Shown: one piece after another, positions 11,863 to 23,600 of the stretch
How positions within the stretch are numbered: position 1 is the stretch's first letter
Layout: each line of letters opens with the position of its first letter
Source: Limnomonas spitsbergensis
Lineage: Eukaryota; Chlorophyta; Chlorophyceae; Chlamydomonadales
Length of the DNA stretch: 64,000 bases
Direction of reading: 5' to 3'
Assembly: GCA_037349105.1 (NCBI GenBank)
Contig: JAYJMM010000113.1
Location: 4,712,001 to 4,776,000 of the forward strand
Program-made: the position numbers and the translations under genes
Notes under the pieces: model-generated
Seen by the model: the letters and a program-made list of their open reading frames with translations, nothing else
Databases searched by the model: none
What the model was told of the DNA's origin: nothing

Positions 11863-12503
11863 CAATTTTGCTCCATGCTTAATCGATGGCAGCGAATGAT
11901 GGCAGCGAAGTGTGGAAATTACGCCGTTTGATGCCGAAATAATGAATATCAATACGTCTATCCCGATCGCAATCCTGTCCTTTATATTTATTCCAACACG
12001 AGTAATCCTGCCCGTGCATCGACTGATGTGTGTCACGGTCACTGCACACGGCTCGTAGGCGGACGGCTTCACAACGCAAAGTTGATCATTCTAAACGACG
12101 TGCGCCGGCCTGCAAGACTCAGCGGTGACCGTTTGTCCGTTTTGGCAACCTGCGGGACGCATGTGTAGTGGCCTGAGTGTGTGCCGAGGCGACGTTAGCG
12201 TCTTTTCGGGGTATCATGCCAGTCCTGGATGACAGTCTGTTGAAACTTGATGTCATGATTACGCGCTGTCCAACACTGCGACCAGCGCCCACAACAGTAC
12301 CTGTTTGCGTGTGCAGATGCCGCTGTTCGCCTGTTTACCCACCAAGCGTGAACGACGAGCTCTGCAAGTTGCAACACACAAGGAGGAAAGGAGTTTCGCT
12401 GAGCTCAGGCGCCGAGCAAGGTAAGTTTTAGTCATCTGCTTCGAGATGCCAAAATTTTTGCCACAACGCTGTTTCAACACAGTTGTTGCAGCTGTCTGAC
12501 TTT

Positions 12504-13263
12504 GGCTTTGTTTCCATTGGCTGTTTTGAAGTCGGGGTGGGCTGCCAGCTAGGCGCCAGCTGTGCCACCCCGACGAAAACGTTTCCATTGGACGTCGAAA
12601 CACGACCGGATTTAGTACAGTCGACGGTTGGTTTCCCAGACTCTTCTGCCCAAACTTACCCAAATCCACTTCGGGTCCGAGACCCGAAGTGAGTTTGGGT
12701 GACATCCACCCCAAACGCCAGCTGGACAATACTTCGCAGCCTTGTTTTTTTAGCCCTGTGCTCATTCTCCTATATTCATACCGCTGATAAACTCTGCTGG
12801 TTCGATGGAAGTCGACTGGCTGTCCCGGCCCACGGAACCTCACGTGACGATTTTCTACCCCGTCGTTGCGTTGCAGCATGCGCGACTGAATCAAAATAAA
12901 GCAATACTATACGTAAGCACCACTGGTTGCTTTGATCTACGTGTTCAACCTACATAGGTGCAGAAATTTCAAAAGAGCGTTGCCAGCTGCGCCCAATGCC
13001 ACTACTCATGGACAAGCCGATAGCGCGATTCGTTTTGCAGCAGCACAACAAACGCGACTTAACAACTACCAAGGAATGCTGCGACATTTCGAAAATCTTA
13101 GCCTGCGAGGTTATTGAATGCGAATCGGCCACCCCGGACATGCAATGGAAACGGAGGCCGGATTTTTCTGTGGTGGTCTCCACCTCGGGCTAAAACCTTG
13201 GCGCGGACCGAACAAAACCGACCTGCCCGACTGCTCACCTCAAACTCCAATGGAAACACAGCC
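12504..13263. mobile_element. Non-autonomous TIR element (PIF/Harbinger-like MITE)
   Basis: The left end GGCTTTGTTTCCATTGG and the reverse complement of the right end GGCTGTGTTTCCATTGG match at 16 of 17 positions. Both are flanked by a TTT trinucleotide (12501-12503 and 13264-13266), a candidate 3-bp target-site duplication. The element is 760 bp and contains no transposase that I can recognise. Internal hairpins lie at 12531-12574 (arms GTCGGGGTGG) and 12667-12691. A second CCATTGG pair (about 12581 and 13138) lies inside in inverted orientation. The superfamily label rests only on end sequence and TSD length. Confidence 0.7.
12667..12691. other. Perfect hairpin, 11-bp stem with 3-nt loop
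   Basis: CACTTCGGGTC, loop CGA, GACCCGAAGTG. Weaker outer pairing between CCCAAACT at about 12650 and AGTTTGGG at about 12692 extends the stem. It lies inside the TIR element. Confidence 0.85.
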
Positions 13264-13549
13264 TTTGTGGTCACCTGGGAATTACTGACCTTGTGGTCGT
13301 GCCTGTATAGGAGAACAACATGAGACCCTGTTGCCGTGGCTGGAGGGAGTGGAGTTGATGAAGCAACGGTACTTTGATTTCGTCCACATCCCGACTCCCT
13401 GTTGAAGGCATCAAGGAGCCACCATCAGAGCGCACATGGAGCAATGACATTGGCGTTGGCATTGACGTGCGGCAGGATATGGATGACGGATCGAAGACAC
13501 GAGTCTGCGCCTGCTGCTCCCGCTACCATGAGGCGTGAGGCTTGCCGCT

Positions 13550-14410
13550 AGGGACACAGGGAACGGGTTACGGTATCACGTTACGTTACGATACGTTACG
13601 TTACGATACGGGCCTTTGGCCCGATACGGGATTCAATACGGCCTCCCCCCCCCAAAATCCCACATTTTAGGTGTAGTAGCCATGGCCCAAACCGGCATGC
13701 ATGGCTGCATGCCAGCCCATATGCAATCTTGCATGGCCCCCAAGTAACCCCTAAGGGTCACCATGTGTCCATGTATGCATGCAGATTGACCATGCAGAAT
13801 GCTAGTTTAAGCAGACAATCATCCGGGCAATGATGGATATTTATCTCATAATTTCACCCAGTCTGTATAAGCACTAGCACATCCCCTCTCAGTTGAGTAC
13901 CGGTACTTGAGTCAGTTCCCCTTACGTCTCACTCTCCCACCTCATGATCTGTTACATCTGAGTATCTGACTAGCTGAGCAGCTGAGCTGCAGGCTTGAAT
14001 TCCGTGAGCTCCTGAAGTGCTAGTTCATCTGAAGGTAAACATAACAGACGAATGAAGGATCCCCAAGCGTTAAACGGGTGCATTATCCACGAAATTTCGA
14101 ACGGGCTGTCCGAACAAGACTTGCGTCTGTTCCCTACACTCTGTGCTCACAAACCCTCAATGCCATTGTAAAGTGGAAGCATATTTTTTGCGCGATGCAT
14201 CGCTGCAAATGTGCAATGCACGAGTTGCTGGGCTTATCACTGGCGATGGTCGTGTCGCTGTGTGGAATCTCAGCGCGGTCATTCCACACACTCAAGAAGT
14301 GCGGATTTTCAGTCGGTGCACCGTAGTGGACCGTAACGATACATTACGTTACGATACGTTACGTTACGGGATTTTTTTGCCCATACGGGCCGTATCCTGT
14401 GTCCCTGCAG
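13550..14410. mobile_element. Non-autonomous hAT-like TIR element
   Basis: The left end AGGGACACAGGGAACGG and the reverse complement of the right end AGGGACACAGGATACGG form an imperfect terminal inverted repeat. The flanks TTGCCGCT (13542-13549) and TTGCCGCT (14411-14418) are a candidate 8-bp target-site duplication, the length expected for hAT elements. Subterminal TACGTTACGATACGTTACGT motifs sit near both ends, as is typical of transposase-binding arrays. No transposase frame is visible in the 0.86 kb, so it would need a partner element to move. Confidence 0.72.
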
Positions 14411-14424
14411 TTGCCGCTGTCAAG

Positions 14425-14500
14425 GAGTCAATAACGTTACACCTCTGGGCCCGCTCAAAGCTCGGCCGCGTAGGTGCCCAACTTTTCAGAAGGGAGTAAA
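14425..14500 (+). repeat. Dispersed repeat family 3 copy
   Basis: AACGTTACACCTCTGGGCCC followed by GCTCAAAGCTCGGCCGCG and TAGGTGCCCAACTTTT. The same block recurs near 24170, 26420, 54910 and, inverted, near 26080, 47720 and 58690. Confidence 0.75.
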
Positions 14501-15069
14501 GAAGGAACTAGAAGGAAGAGAGGGGGAAAGGAACAAAAGGAGAGGCCGGGAAGGCAAAGAAGACCAAGTCCAACACCTGAGTTCCACTAGAGACCAGCCC
14601 TCAACAAAGCCTCTAAGAAAAGATAAGTCAAAGAGTGTAGCTGGATGACGTGCCCAGCCTGCAGTTGCTCATGGCTGTGGGGCCTCGCAAGACTGCTGAG
14701 CTTCCCCGACATGCGCTGACCACGTTCCAGGGGGCTAGTATGTACTGCCTCCAGCCGCATGGTGTTCATGACATTCCTGGTTGCGGAAACCCCATCGCGG
14801 CCTTGTGTTGGGAATGCAATGAGCAGCTGCACATAGGGCGCGTGCTTGAATTCTCCCTCGTGTGTGTGGATACCGGCGCCATCCCCAACGGCCCAGCCCT
14901 GCTGCTCGCCTGCTCCACTTGTCACCGCTCACCATGCTGAGGGCTCTGCCGCTGAGCGAGTACCGCGCGCGTGTCGCAGTATGTCTGTGCCTTTACCCCG
15001 ACATAGCAGATGGCGAGTCGATCCAGCAATGCCGGGTGAAGGGGCACATGATCCCTTACATGTCTTGTC

Positions 15070-15200
15070 GCTGGCGGTTTTGTTTGTTCTCTGGTGTCTG
15101 TCTCGGTTTTCGTTTTCTGGTCTCCTCCCGCTTCGCTCTGCCTGGTCCTTTCGCAAAAGGCTGTGGGTGGTTGCGTCAACTTTGTAACAAAGTATTGTGC
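15070..15200 (+). repeat. Dispersed repeat family 5 copy
   Basis: CTCTGCCTGGTCCTTTCGCA followed by AAAGGCTGTGGGTGGTTGCG and CTTTGTAACAAAG. It matches 18105-18235 and 32020-32150 with substitutions. Confidence 0.65.
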
Positions 15201-15281
15201 CCAGGTCACCTGAAACTGGGGCTCAATACTTATCCCATCCCAGCGGGTGTGCGCCGTTACGTGCCTATACGAATGAAGTGC

Positions 15282-15355
15282 ATGTACATACCGGTTAACG
15301 GGCGAATTTTCCATGCATCAAATGTGATGCTCTGCTAGACTTGTAAAACTTGACA
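15282..15355 (+). repeat. Dispersed repeat family 1 copy, partial
   Basis: Holds the family core CCATGCATCAAATGTGATGC followed by a GACTTGTAAAACTT tail. Other copies are at 16.3, 48.1, 48.7, 49.2, 58.0 and 62.2 kb. Confidence 0.75.
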
Positions 15356-15622
15356 AACTTCAAAAGTGGAAGGGGAAAGCAGCCACATCAGCAGACCAGC
15401 AGCTCCCTTCCACTCTCGCAAAGTCAGCTTATCATCACCTTCTGATCGACGAGGGCAGCATATCATCAGCTTCTGTCCACCTTCTGTTTTATGTAAGCAG
15501 TTTCTCGCCATCTTCAGGTCTATGACTGCATCCTTTCACCAGCTTTGTTTTTTCTTAATGGCAGAAGCCATGCACATGGTGTCGTGTCAGTCCATGCAGT
15601 CCACCATCACCGCCAGCTTGAT

Positions 15623-15811
15623 TCACGAACGCATCATGGAGCCCACGTCTACCATGTCATAGCTGCAGACCATGAACACCAGCTGCCGGTCCACGCTGGT
15701 GCGGTGGTGCCAGTCCGTAACAGTGTGGATGAGGAAAATCTGGCCGTACATGTCAGTGCGAATGAGGAAGGCTGTGGTAAACACCAGGTGGCGGTCTGCG
15801 TTGTTTCCAGT
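15623..15811 (-). CDS. Possible terminal coding exon, unrecognised
   Basis: On the minus strand TATTTGCAG is followed by an open frame of 62 codons and a TGA stop. The frame has GC-rich third positions unlike the flanks and begins TGNNADRHLVFTTAFLIRTD. I recognise no domain. It could be the last exon of a minus-strand gene; the frame also runs open upstream to 16033, so the true 5' boundary is uncertain. No partner exon with a matching phase was found. It could also be a relic. Confidence 0.35.
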   Translation of the reverse strand, partial: TGNNADRHLVFTTAFLIRTDMYGQIFLIHTVTDWHHRTSVDRQLVFMVCSYDMVDVGSMMRS

Positions 15812-16264
15812 CTGCAAATAGGGGGGTGGCAGCATACACATCTCTGTGTGAACGAGGGAGGCCATGCACAGAGCAGAGCATGATGCTGCACCGTTCAAGC
15901 TGGAGTTGGTGAGACTGTTAAGAGCTTGCACAAAGCAGATGCTCCTTTTGCCCCCTGCTCCAGTCAGCTGCGTGCCATCTCTTGTGCAGCAGATGTCCAT
16001 GACCGGTCCAATCCTTATGTGTATCTGATGCAAGGATGCACTTTCAATTTAAAAATCGTATAAACTAAAATCGTATAAACTAATTGTATATAAGTAATAT
16101 AACAAAGTCAATTTAAATGCCAAACCTTCAAGCAGATGTTCACTGCAGATCTTCTCTTCAGGTGGCTCTTGAGACCAAGTAAACTACCAGAACCCACGTT
16201 TGAGTAACGAAGTCAACATTCCGTACTTCAGTCAAACCAGAATTTACCAAGTGTGAACTGTTTA

Positions 16265-16445
16265 AAAGTGTAATCTGTCCAGCGGAGCATCACATTTGAT
16301 GCATGGGACAGGTGCCCGCAAACCAACTTGAGCACAAATAAACTAGGACAGCGAGCGAAAAAACAGAGACCCCCCTGGACCAGCCAAAGCACAGGTACAG
16401 ACTTGTGGCGCGGGAGTGAACCTCATACTCACTGAGGGGGGGAAA
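16265..16445 (-). repeat. Dispersed repeat family 1 copy, long
   Basis: Plus strand AGCATCACATTTGATGCATG, then GGACAGGTGCCCGCAAACCA, AGCGAGCGAAAAAACAGAG and GGCGCGGGAGTGAACCT. On the minus strand the far end reads AGGTTCACTCCCGCGCC, which resembles a pol III box B. The family may therefore be a SINE (inference). Confidence 0.8.
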
Positions 16446-16889
16446 CAATCACAAAACATGCCATGGGCGCAAATAATTAGGTTCAGCATCTCCTAAAAAA
16501 TTGGGAAGGAGGCTGAATGTTTAGCATTTTTTAGATGATTCTCCCTTAGCATGATGCGTTGAAAGATAAAGGAGTCGATACTGGATTACTGGTGGTCTTC
16601 CAAAATGTGTGTGCACAAAAATCCAGCATTTAGCTTGTGCCACTCTCCGACGGTATCCCTATTCATGGCCCCATCCTCATCCATTGAAAAATCTTGGAAG
16701 GCTTAACTCGAAGCGACGGGTGCTGAGGATGAAGGAGCCCCTGGATCCTCAAAAGGGTAACATAATCATGCGGCTCCATCCCGCGTCTACTCTGTTTACA
16801 GAGCAGCTGCTACGGCCTCAGCCAAGGTATCAGTAGCGACCTTGAGATACGTTTGAGACTACAGTTTCTATACCATGACTGTATTCGGT

Positions 16890-17110
16890 TAGTATTCGTG
16901 GTGGGCAGCGAATTCGCCGGAGTGTCCCGCTTTAAAGTGGCCCTGGCCACCAGCAGCAAAAGCGAAATCCTGATCCTGATGCTGCATCATCATCTCAAGA
17001 TGGACGGCCTGTGGCTGTGCCCTCCGCCGGCAGCTGCCATGCACTGCCATGATATCACCTTCCTGCTCACCCATGCAATGGTGACCCATTTTGTGTATCG
17101 TTTGGCCATC
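16890..17110 (+). other. Open stretch with coding-like codon use, unrecognised
   Basis: A plus-strand frame reads GSEFAGVSRFKVALATSSKS and continues with mostly G/C-ending codons. No domain is recognisable, no initiating ATG fits, and no splice pair connects it to the kinase gene that starts at 17700. The opposite strand is also open. I list it only as a place to check with transcripts. Confidence 0.2.
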
Positions 17111-17699
17111 TCTGGACCATCTGAACAGCTTAAGCTCTCGCCCCGAACGCTCCAACCAGGACAGAGAGGAACGTCACCGAGGAGTCGCAAGAGTGAAAGC
17201 GGAAGAGAGGGGCCGTTCGCATCTTCGAAGTACTCCTGTCAGCTCAAAACTTAGATCTTGATCATCGACAGCTACAGCTTGATCTGTGTGACCCAGTTTG
17301 GTGGAGGTTATACAATTCAAGCATGTATATTCCGCTAAGGGATCCCTTGAGAACCATTATTTCTCATGTTGACGACTGGACGCATGCTACATCTGGGCGG
17401 AACAGTGTAGCAATCAGTATTTAGCACGAGGTTACTGGATAGGTAAGTCAATTGAAATATGTAATGGCTGCAATGTTGTGGAGGAGAGGAAAATAAGCCA
17501 ACACGTCGCTTGGGGAATACGGCACTGCTGGGACACGTATGCGCGGTGTGTGTGTGTGCGTGTGCCCATCTGCATCTGGTGCCCATGCACTCCGCATCAA
17601 AACTTTCGGAGCCGGTCCTAAATGTGGTCCTCATGCGCCATGGCTTCCCATGGCTGCGCTGCAGCGACGTAAACCTCGGTGAAAGGCGAAAATTCGAGA

Positions 17700-20600
17700 A
17701 TGCATTGTTCACAAGTTTTGCATGTCCGGCACACGGCCTTGTCAAGAATCCACCCCTTTAGTGCCCTTCCTTCAATATGTCCACAGCATTCCGGCTGGGG
17801 CAGAAGCCCTGATACCAGAACAACAACAACATGCAGGGCAGAGGTGCCATCCAGCAGTGGTGGTGCTGGGGACCAAGGGAATACACCGGACATAGATGCC
17901 CTCACCCGTTACCTGAGCAAAGAGGCTGCTCGCCTGAGGGACAGCATCGATGCAGGTTCCATCGACGACCCAGCCAATGACGCATCAGCAGCAAGAATGA
18001 TGATGCCCCAGGTGCGCCCAGGATTTGTGTCGATGCCTCTGGACATAAATGCACGCTCTGACCCATGGAAGACCCATGTAACGGTACATGCTACATTGGT
18101 TTGCCGCGTGTCTCCTTGCTGCGGGTTTTAGGTTCTGTTTTCGTCCATGTTGCTGGTTTAACCCTCAGTGTACTCTGCCTGGCCCTTTCGAAAAAGACTG
18201 TGGGTGGTAGCGTTACCTTGGTAACAACCCATGGAAGATACGAGAAAGTGGTCTGCAAGCAGCTTCAGCCCTCCTTCTGCAGCGTTTCTTTTAGTGCACA
18301 CCAGACTGCCTTTTGGCACCAGACTGGCCGGCCACTTGGCAGCCACCTCTGGGCCAATGGCGACCAAACATGGACAGACCTATGGCTGGGCGGCCCTAGC
18401 AGCAGGGCATGCTTCCCAGGATAGGGTCTCCACCGCCATACCTTGACGATGTAGCAGAATGGTGGCTACAATGCCCTGGAACTAACTGTGTTCCTCGCTG
18501 GACGTTCCTGCTCTTCAGGATGATGAGATAGAGCGCAAGCTGATTGAGCAAGTGGGCGCCGGCGGCTTCCAGTCTGAGGACTTTGAGATCGTGCAGCAGA
18601 TTGGATCCATCAGCATGCAACAGGCAAGTAGCATGCAACAGGTAGGTCGCAGGCAACAGCATGCAGCAGGCAAGTGGCAGGCAACAGGCAAGTGGCAGGG
18701 GACAGGAAAGTAGCAGGTCACAACAAGTAAAAGGCTTAAAGCATGCAACAGGCAACAGGCAAGTAGCAGGTCATTACAAGCAGCAGGCAAGTAACAGGCC
18801 TATAGCATGCAACAGGCAACAGGCAAGTAGAAGGTCATAGCATGCAACAGGCAAGTGGCAGGCAGCAGGCACGCAACAGTCAACAGCATGCTGCAGGCAC
18901 GCTTGCATGCATGCACGAAACAAGCAAGTGGGAGTCGGTGGGTGTCAGTCGTTGAACTACTAGACAGTGCAACAGCTGGGATCTATAAGGTGGCAGCAGG
19001 AAAGAAACAGGTAACAGCATGCCTGTAGCTACACGTGCCCTGCCTCATCCTAAGACTCCTGTATGTGTTGCTTGCCAATAGGCCCTACCAGACGGGCGAC
19101 CCAGCTACCCGCGCACCGCCGTCATAGCATTTGCTGCCCGCTTCCACCCCCGACTGTCGTACTCACAGCCTGTCATCACTCTTCTCAAGGAGTATCTGCC
19201 CGTTTCACGTCCCGTGGCAAGCAACGAGCTGTTGCTACTGAGACACCTGTGCGGACTTCCAGACGACAAGTATGCTGCGGTGGGTGGCATTTTAAATTAC
19301 ATTGTGCACTAAATGCAGTGTTTATTTTTAACTGACTCGGCTGCATGTCAACTACACTCATTCCTCTGGCCAGAGGCTTCATTTGTGGTCTGCCATGCTG
19401 CTTTGGCATCCGGTCGTAGGCCGGTCCAGGTTTGGTCCCAATCAAGCCTTTGGCCGCCCCGTGGCGGTCTAACGAAAAATGACTCGTAGCCGGGAATAGA
19501 AACACTGACTAGCGTACCGTACTGCATGTGAGGGGCACCTGCTACTTGGCCGATCGAGACATAACCTCGAGCGGCCTACGGGCAATGGTCTAAGCAAGAG
19601 AGCTTGCTGCACAGAGGCCTGCTGGCTGTAGGCCGTGATGTAACTACAGCTGCTGCTGAGATTTTTGTGCTCGCTGTCGGACGACAAGTCTGCAGCGGCA
19701 GGTTGCAGGCAGTGCATGGTAGATAAAAAGGAAATGCTTCAGGAGTGCTTAACTTCAAGTTGGCCCACCCTTGGGTGACTGCTGGACGGCCACCGTTGGG
19801 CTGACTGGGACCTCATGATGACTGGCTTATGAAAATGCAGATGACAATATGGAGGCATTTGCCCATACTGGTACTGTTGTGAGGCATTTCCTAAAATCCC
19901 GAAAATCCCAATGGAATATTTATACTGAATTTACTTTACCTGAATACAAAATGCCTATCATATCAGTACCGGTGAGTGTGTGTTCTCTCTTTCATTTGAA
20001 GGTGCATGTCGATGACGCCCCCTGTTTCTTTAGAGGTGATCGTGCAGCGCACTGCTGCGCTACTGGGAGACTCAGCAATTGATACCCCTTTCATCATATC
20101 TTTCTTCAGCCTCTTTCTTCAACCTCTTCAGCCCCTTTCTTCAACCTCTTTCCTCAACCTCTTTCTTCAACCTCTTCAATCTCTGCCCCCCCCCACCCAC
20201 CCCCGGGCCCCTATGCAGGCGACGGCACCATTGTATTACGGCTCCGCCCCGGTTGTCCCACTGCTGGGATATTTCCTCAGCTGCCCCTCCGATATCGCCG
20301 CTGACGTGTCCACTGACGACGCCGTGGACAGCATCTGGCTTGTGTTCAAGTGGGAGGGTCTACGGCCGCTGAGCATGCTGATGCAGGAGGGGCCGCCGCA
20401 GCCTGCTTACGGCTTGCTCAAAAGCAGGTGGGGCGAGAGTTTGCGTGTGACAGTGTTGAGCATTGCAGGTTGTCCAGAAGCTGATGAGAAGCCACCTAGA
20501 AGCTGCCAGAAGCACGACTGCAGGTGGCAGATGTGCCAGGTCATTGGTGCATCAACACAATTCCGATGTATCCTTGAATTTGCGTCTTCTACTCTGGAAC

Positions 20601-23600
20601 ATGAGCTTGAAAAGCTTCCCCGTCTCTCCCCCCCACCAGGTTGGCCTTCTGATGTCAAACAGCTGCATCAGGGAGGATACTCTTTTGCATCGGTTGCTTC
20701 AGATTTCAGTTTCTATTTGTTTTTCCACCGAGACAGTAGCTGCTGGCCTTGTCTGATGCTGGGCATATACTCTTATACTGGTTGCTTCAGATTGCTGAAT
20801 CAACTTTCAGTTTTATCGAAGTACTATTTCCCCCACTTCTCTGAGCTAGTAGCTGATTGCTTCTGCATATACTAAATATACTTCCATAGTAGAGAGTTGA
20901 AGGAGGAAGCTGCAGCTATGAAAGAAATCATGGAATTTGTCTTGGTCATTGTACATAAGAGAATCTCAGGGATTCTAGTCTGTAACGCGAAGGGGCTTGC
21001 AACAGAAGCACAACGATAAAATCCAAAGAGGGTGGTGGGAAGGCACGAAAGAGCTGTGGCAGAGCACGGAACACACACAATAAACTAAACGAAGCTTACC
21101 ATTTCTGTAATTGACAGGTAAAAGTTTCTTGACAGGTCACTAGTTTCTTGCCCTCAAAAGTCAGAACACAATGGGCTTGCCACATCTCAAACAAAGGTCG
21201 AGGTTTAGGCTAATTCTGCCACAACCTTTAGCTACTGATAAAACGAATATGGACTATTCCAGGTTCCGTACATACAGAAATTACATTTTCTGTACTGAAG
21301 CAGGGAGCTTACTCCTCTGTATCAGTCACCACAGAATTCAGTTGTCTTGTCCAGATCTTCTTCCCCGTTTCGCTGAGCCCGTTATTGCCGGCTTTGCCTG
21401 AGGCAGGGAGCAAACTCCTGCACCGCTCGCTTTATATTCCAGTCTTTTAAATAACAAATACGCCTTGGAGTCGAGCCTGGGGCTTTCTCTTCTTCGCCCT
21501 AGCTTCACTCAGTTGCTGCTGGCTTTGCCTGATGCAGAGAGCGGGCTGAGGAGGAGGCATGGGCTTTGAGGCGGGCAGTACTGCGTGCTACAGCCTCGGG
21601 CCTCCTGGTCGCAGTGGACTTCTGCCACAGGTGGATTGCAGGCAGGCAGGAGCAGGATGGTTGAGTGTGGCTGACTCAGGCTGGCCTGGAGGCCTGAGGC
21701 TGGCCAGTCAGCCAGACCAGCCTGAGGCCTCCTGACCTCCTCACAGGTGGATTGCAAGGAGGCAGGAGCAGGATGGTTGTGTGTGGCTCATATTTGCAGC
21801 ACAAACTGAAATGTCTTTACGGGTATTCTGCGAAACCAGCAGTATCGTAATTTGTATGCAGCACCTGTGAAATTATGTTTTCATACAAGTATGCAGCACC
21901 TGTTAAATAATGTTTAAATGCAACACCTGTGAATTGATGTTTGCATGCAACACCTGAGACGTGATTCGTACGCAACACCTGTGACATAATTTGTACGCAA
22001 CAAATGTCATTTCATTCTGATGCCGTACCACCTGTGGCATCCTTCTCTCATCTCTATCTCGTTTAGGCCAAAGGAGTGGCAGACTCTGTAAACCAGCGCA
22101 CATGCACTCATATGTTCCTGACTTCAGGAGGAGTCTGAATTCAAACTTTGAGTTGCTTCATGGATTCTGGTAGATGCCTCACAAAGTCATTAATGCCCCC
22201 ACTGTGCTTACCTGGTCCACGTGCAGCGCTGATGTGGTGCACGGCTCCCTGAGTAGTGGGTCGGTGCTGCTCGGGGCCTGGGAGAGCATCACGCTTAAGG
22301 GCCGGGAGCCGCTGGTGGTGAAGCTTGAGGGGTTTGGATTCGGCAGGTGGTACAGCTATTCAGAAGGTGCGCCATGCTATGGCGATGAGGCTTATAGCCA
22401 GGAGGTGGAGGGGGGGGGGCGGGCGATGAGGCTGGAGACTCGAAGACTCATTAGGCTGGATAGTTTGAACCTCTCATTCATTGGAACGTAGGGCTCCACA
22501 CTTTTTAGGCTGGAAGGCTTAGCACCCATGAGGCTGGAGATTTCGACACTCATCACAAAAGTGTTGAGTTTGACACTTTTTAGTCTGGAGAGTTCGACTC
22601 TCGTCAGGCAAAAGAGATATACCATTTCCATGCTGCAGGGCTGGACACTTATCAGGCGGCGTTAGCAGCGGAACATTAGGCGAAGCTGGAGGGCTGGCCT
22701 TGTCTGACAGCGTGAGGCTTGTTTATAAGTACTGGTATCATCAGCTTATTGCTTGCTTTTGTTCAGGAGCGTCCGGAGCTGCGGGCGCAAAACGTGGCAG
22801 GTCCACCTCTTCGTTCGGCCTCCAGCTGGACGACACCACGCTGGAGGCTGGAAAGCGCCAGGACCTCCAGTCCGTGGCCCTGCTGCTGGCAGAGGCGTTC
22901 GTATGTGGCATGGCGCCAGGGACGCCCAAAGGCCTGGTGGAGCCCGGGCCGGCTCGACAGCAGATGCAGGTGCAGCCGCAGCAGGATGTGCCTGGTGCAG
23001 GGGCCGGCCTGGACCGCCTCAGTCTGCAGCGGCTCCTGTTTGATGTGTTTCATGAGGACATTCAGCAGTTCAGGGAATACTGCGAGCAGGTGCGTGGCTA
23101 CTTCATGAGGTAGAAGGAGAATTGAATCAGAGGGTGCTGCTTTAGCACTATTCCAAGAATAAACGATGCTGTTCAACACACGGCATGCATGGAAAGAAAA
23201 AGTGCTGTTTTGCAAATTGGAGGTTGCTGGCTTAACAAGGCATGGAGACACCATACGCAGAACAATTTGGGGTAATACTAAGTCCAGCTTGGCGTGCATT
23301 ATGTATGGGCTATCGTAGGTGCACGCAAACCTGTTGAGACTCAGCCCCAACTCAAGCCCCGACCATGCCTCTATAAAGCCTTGACCAGCAAATCTGTACT
23401 CGATAGGAATAGGGAGCTGCTCTAGTAATATCTCATTTCTTGCTTGCATCAAGGTCTACCAAGGCAGGTAGGATGGAAGAAACACTAAACAACTACCAGG
23501 GTGGTAGGACAGGAAACCAGAAAAATATCACAGGCTCCTGGAGACTTTCTACCAGCAAACAGCCACGCTGAACCACCGTCAGACCCTACTACACTTGCAC

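Noticed and set aside
20006..20875. 289-codon plus-strand frame taken as one gene
   Set aside because: Only 20219-20427 is an exon of the kinase-fold gene; the frame simply reads on into both introns.
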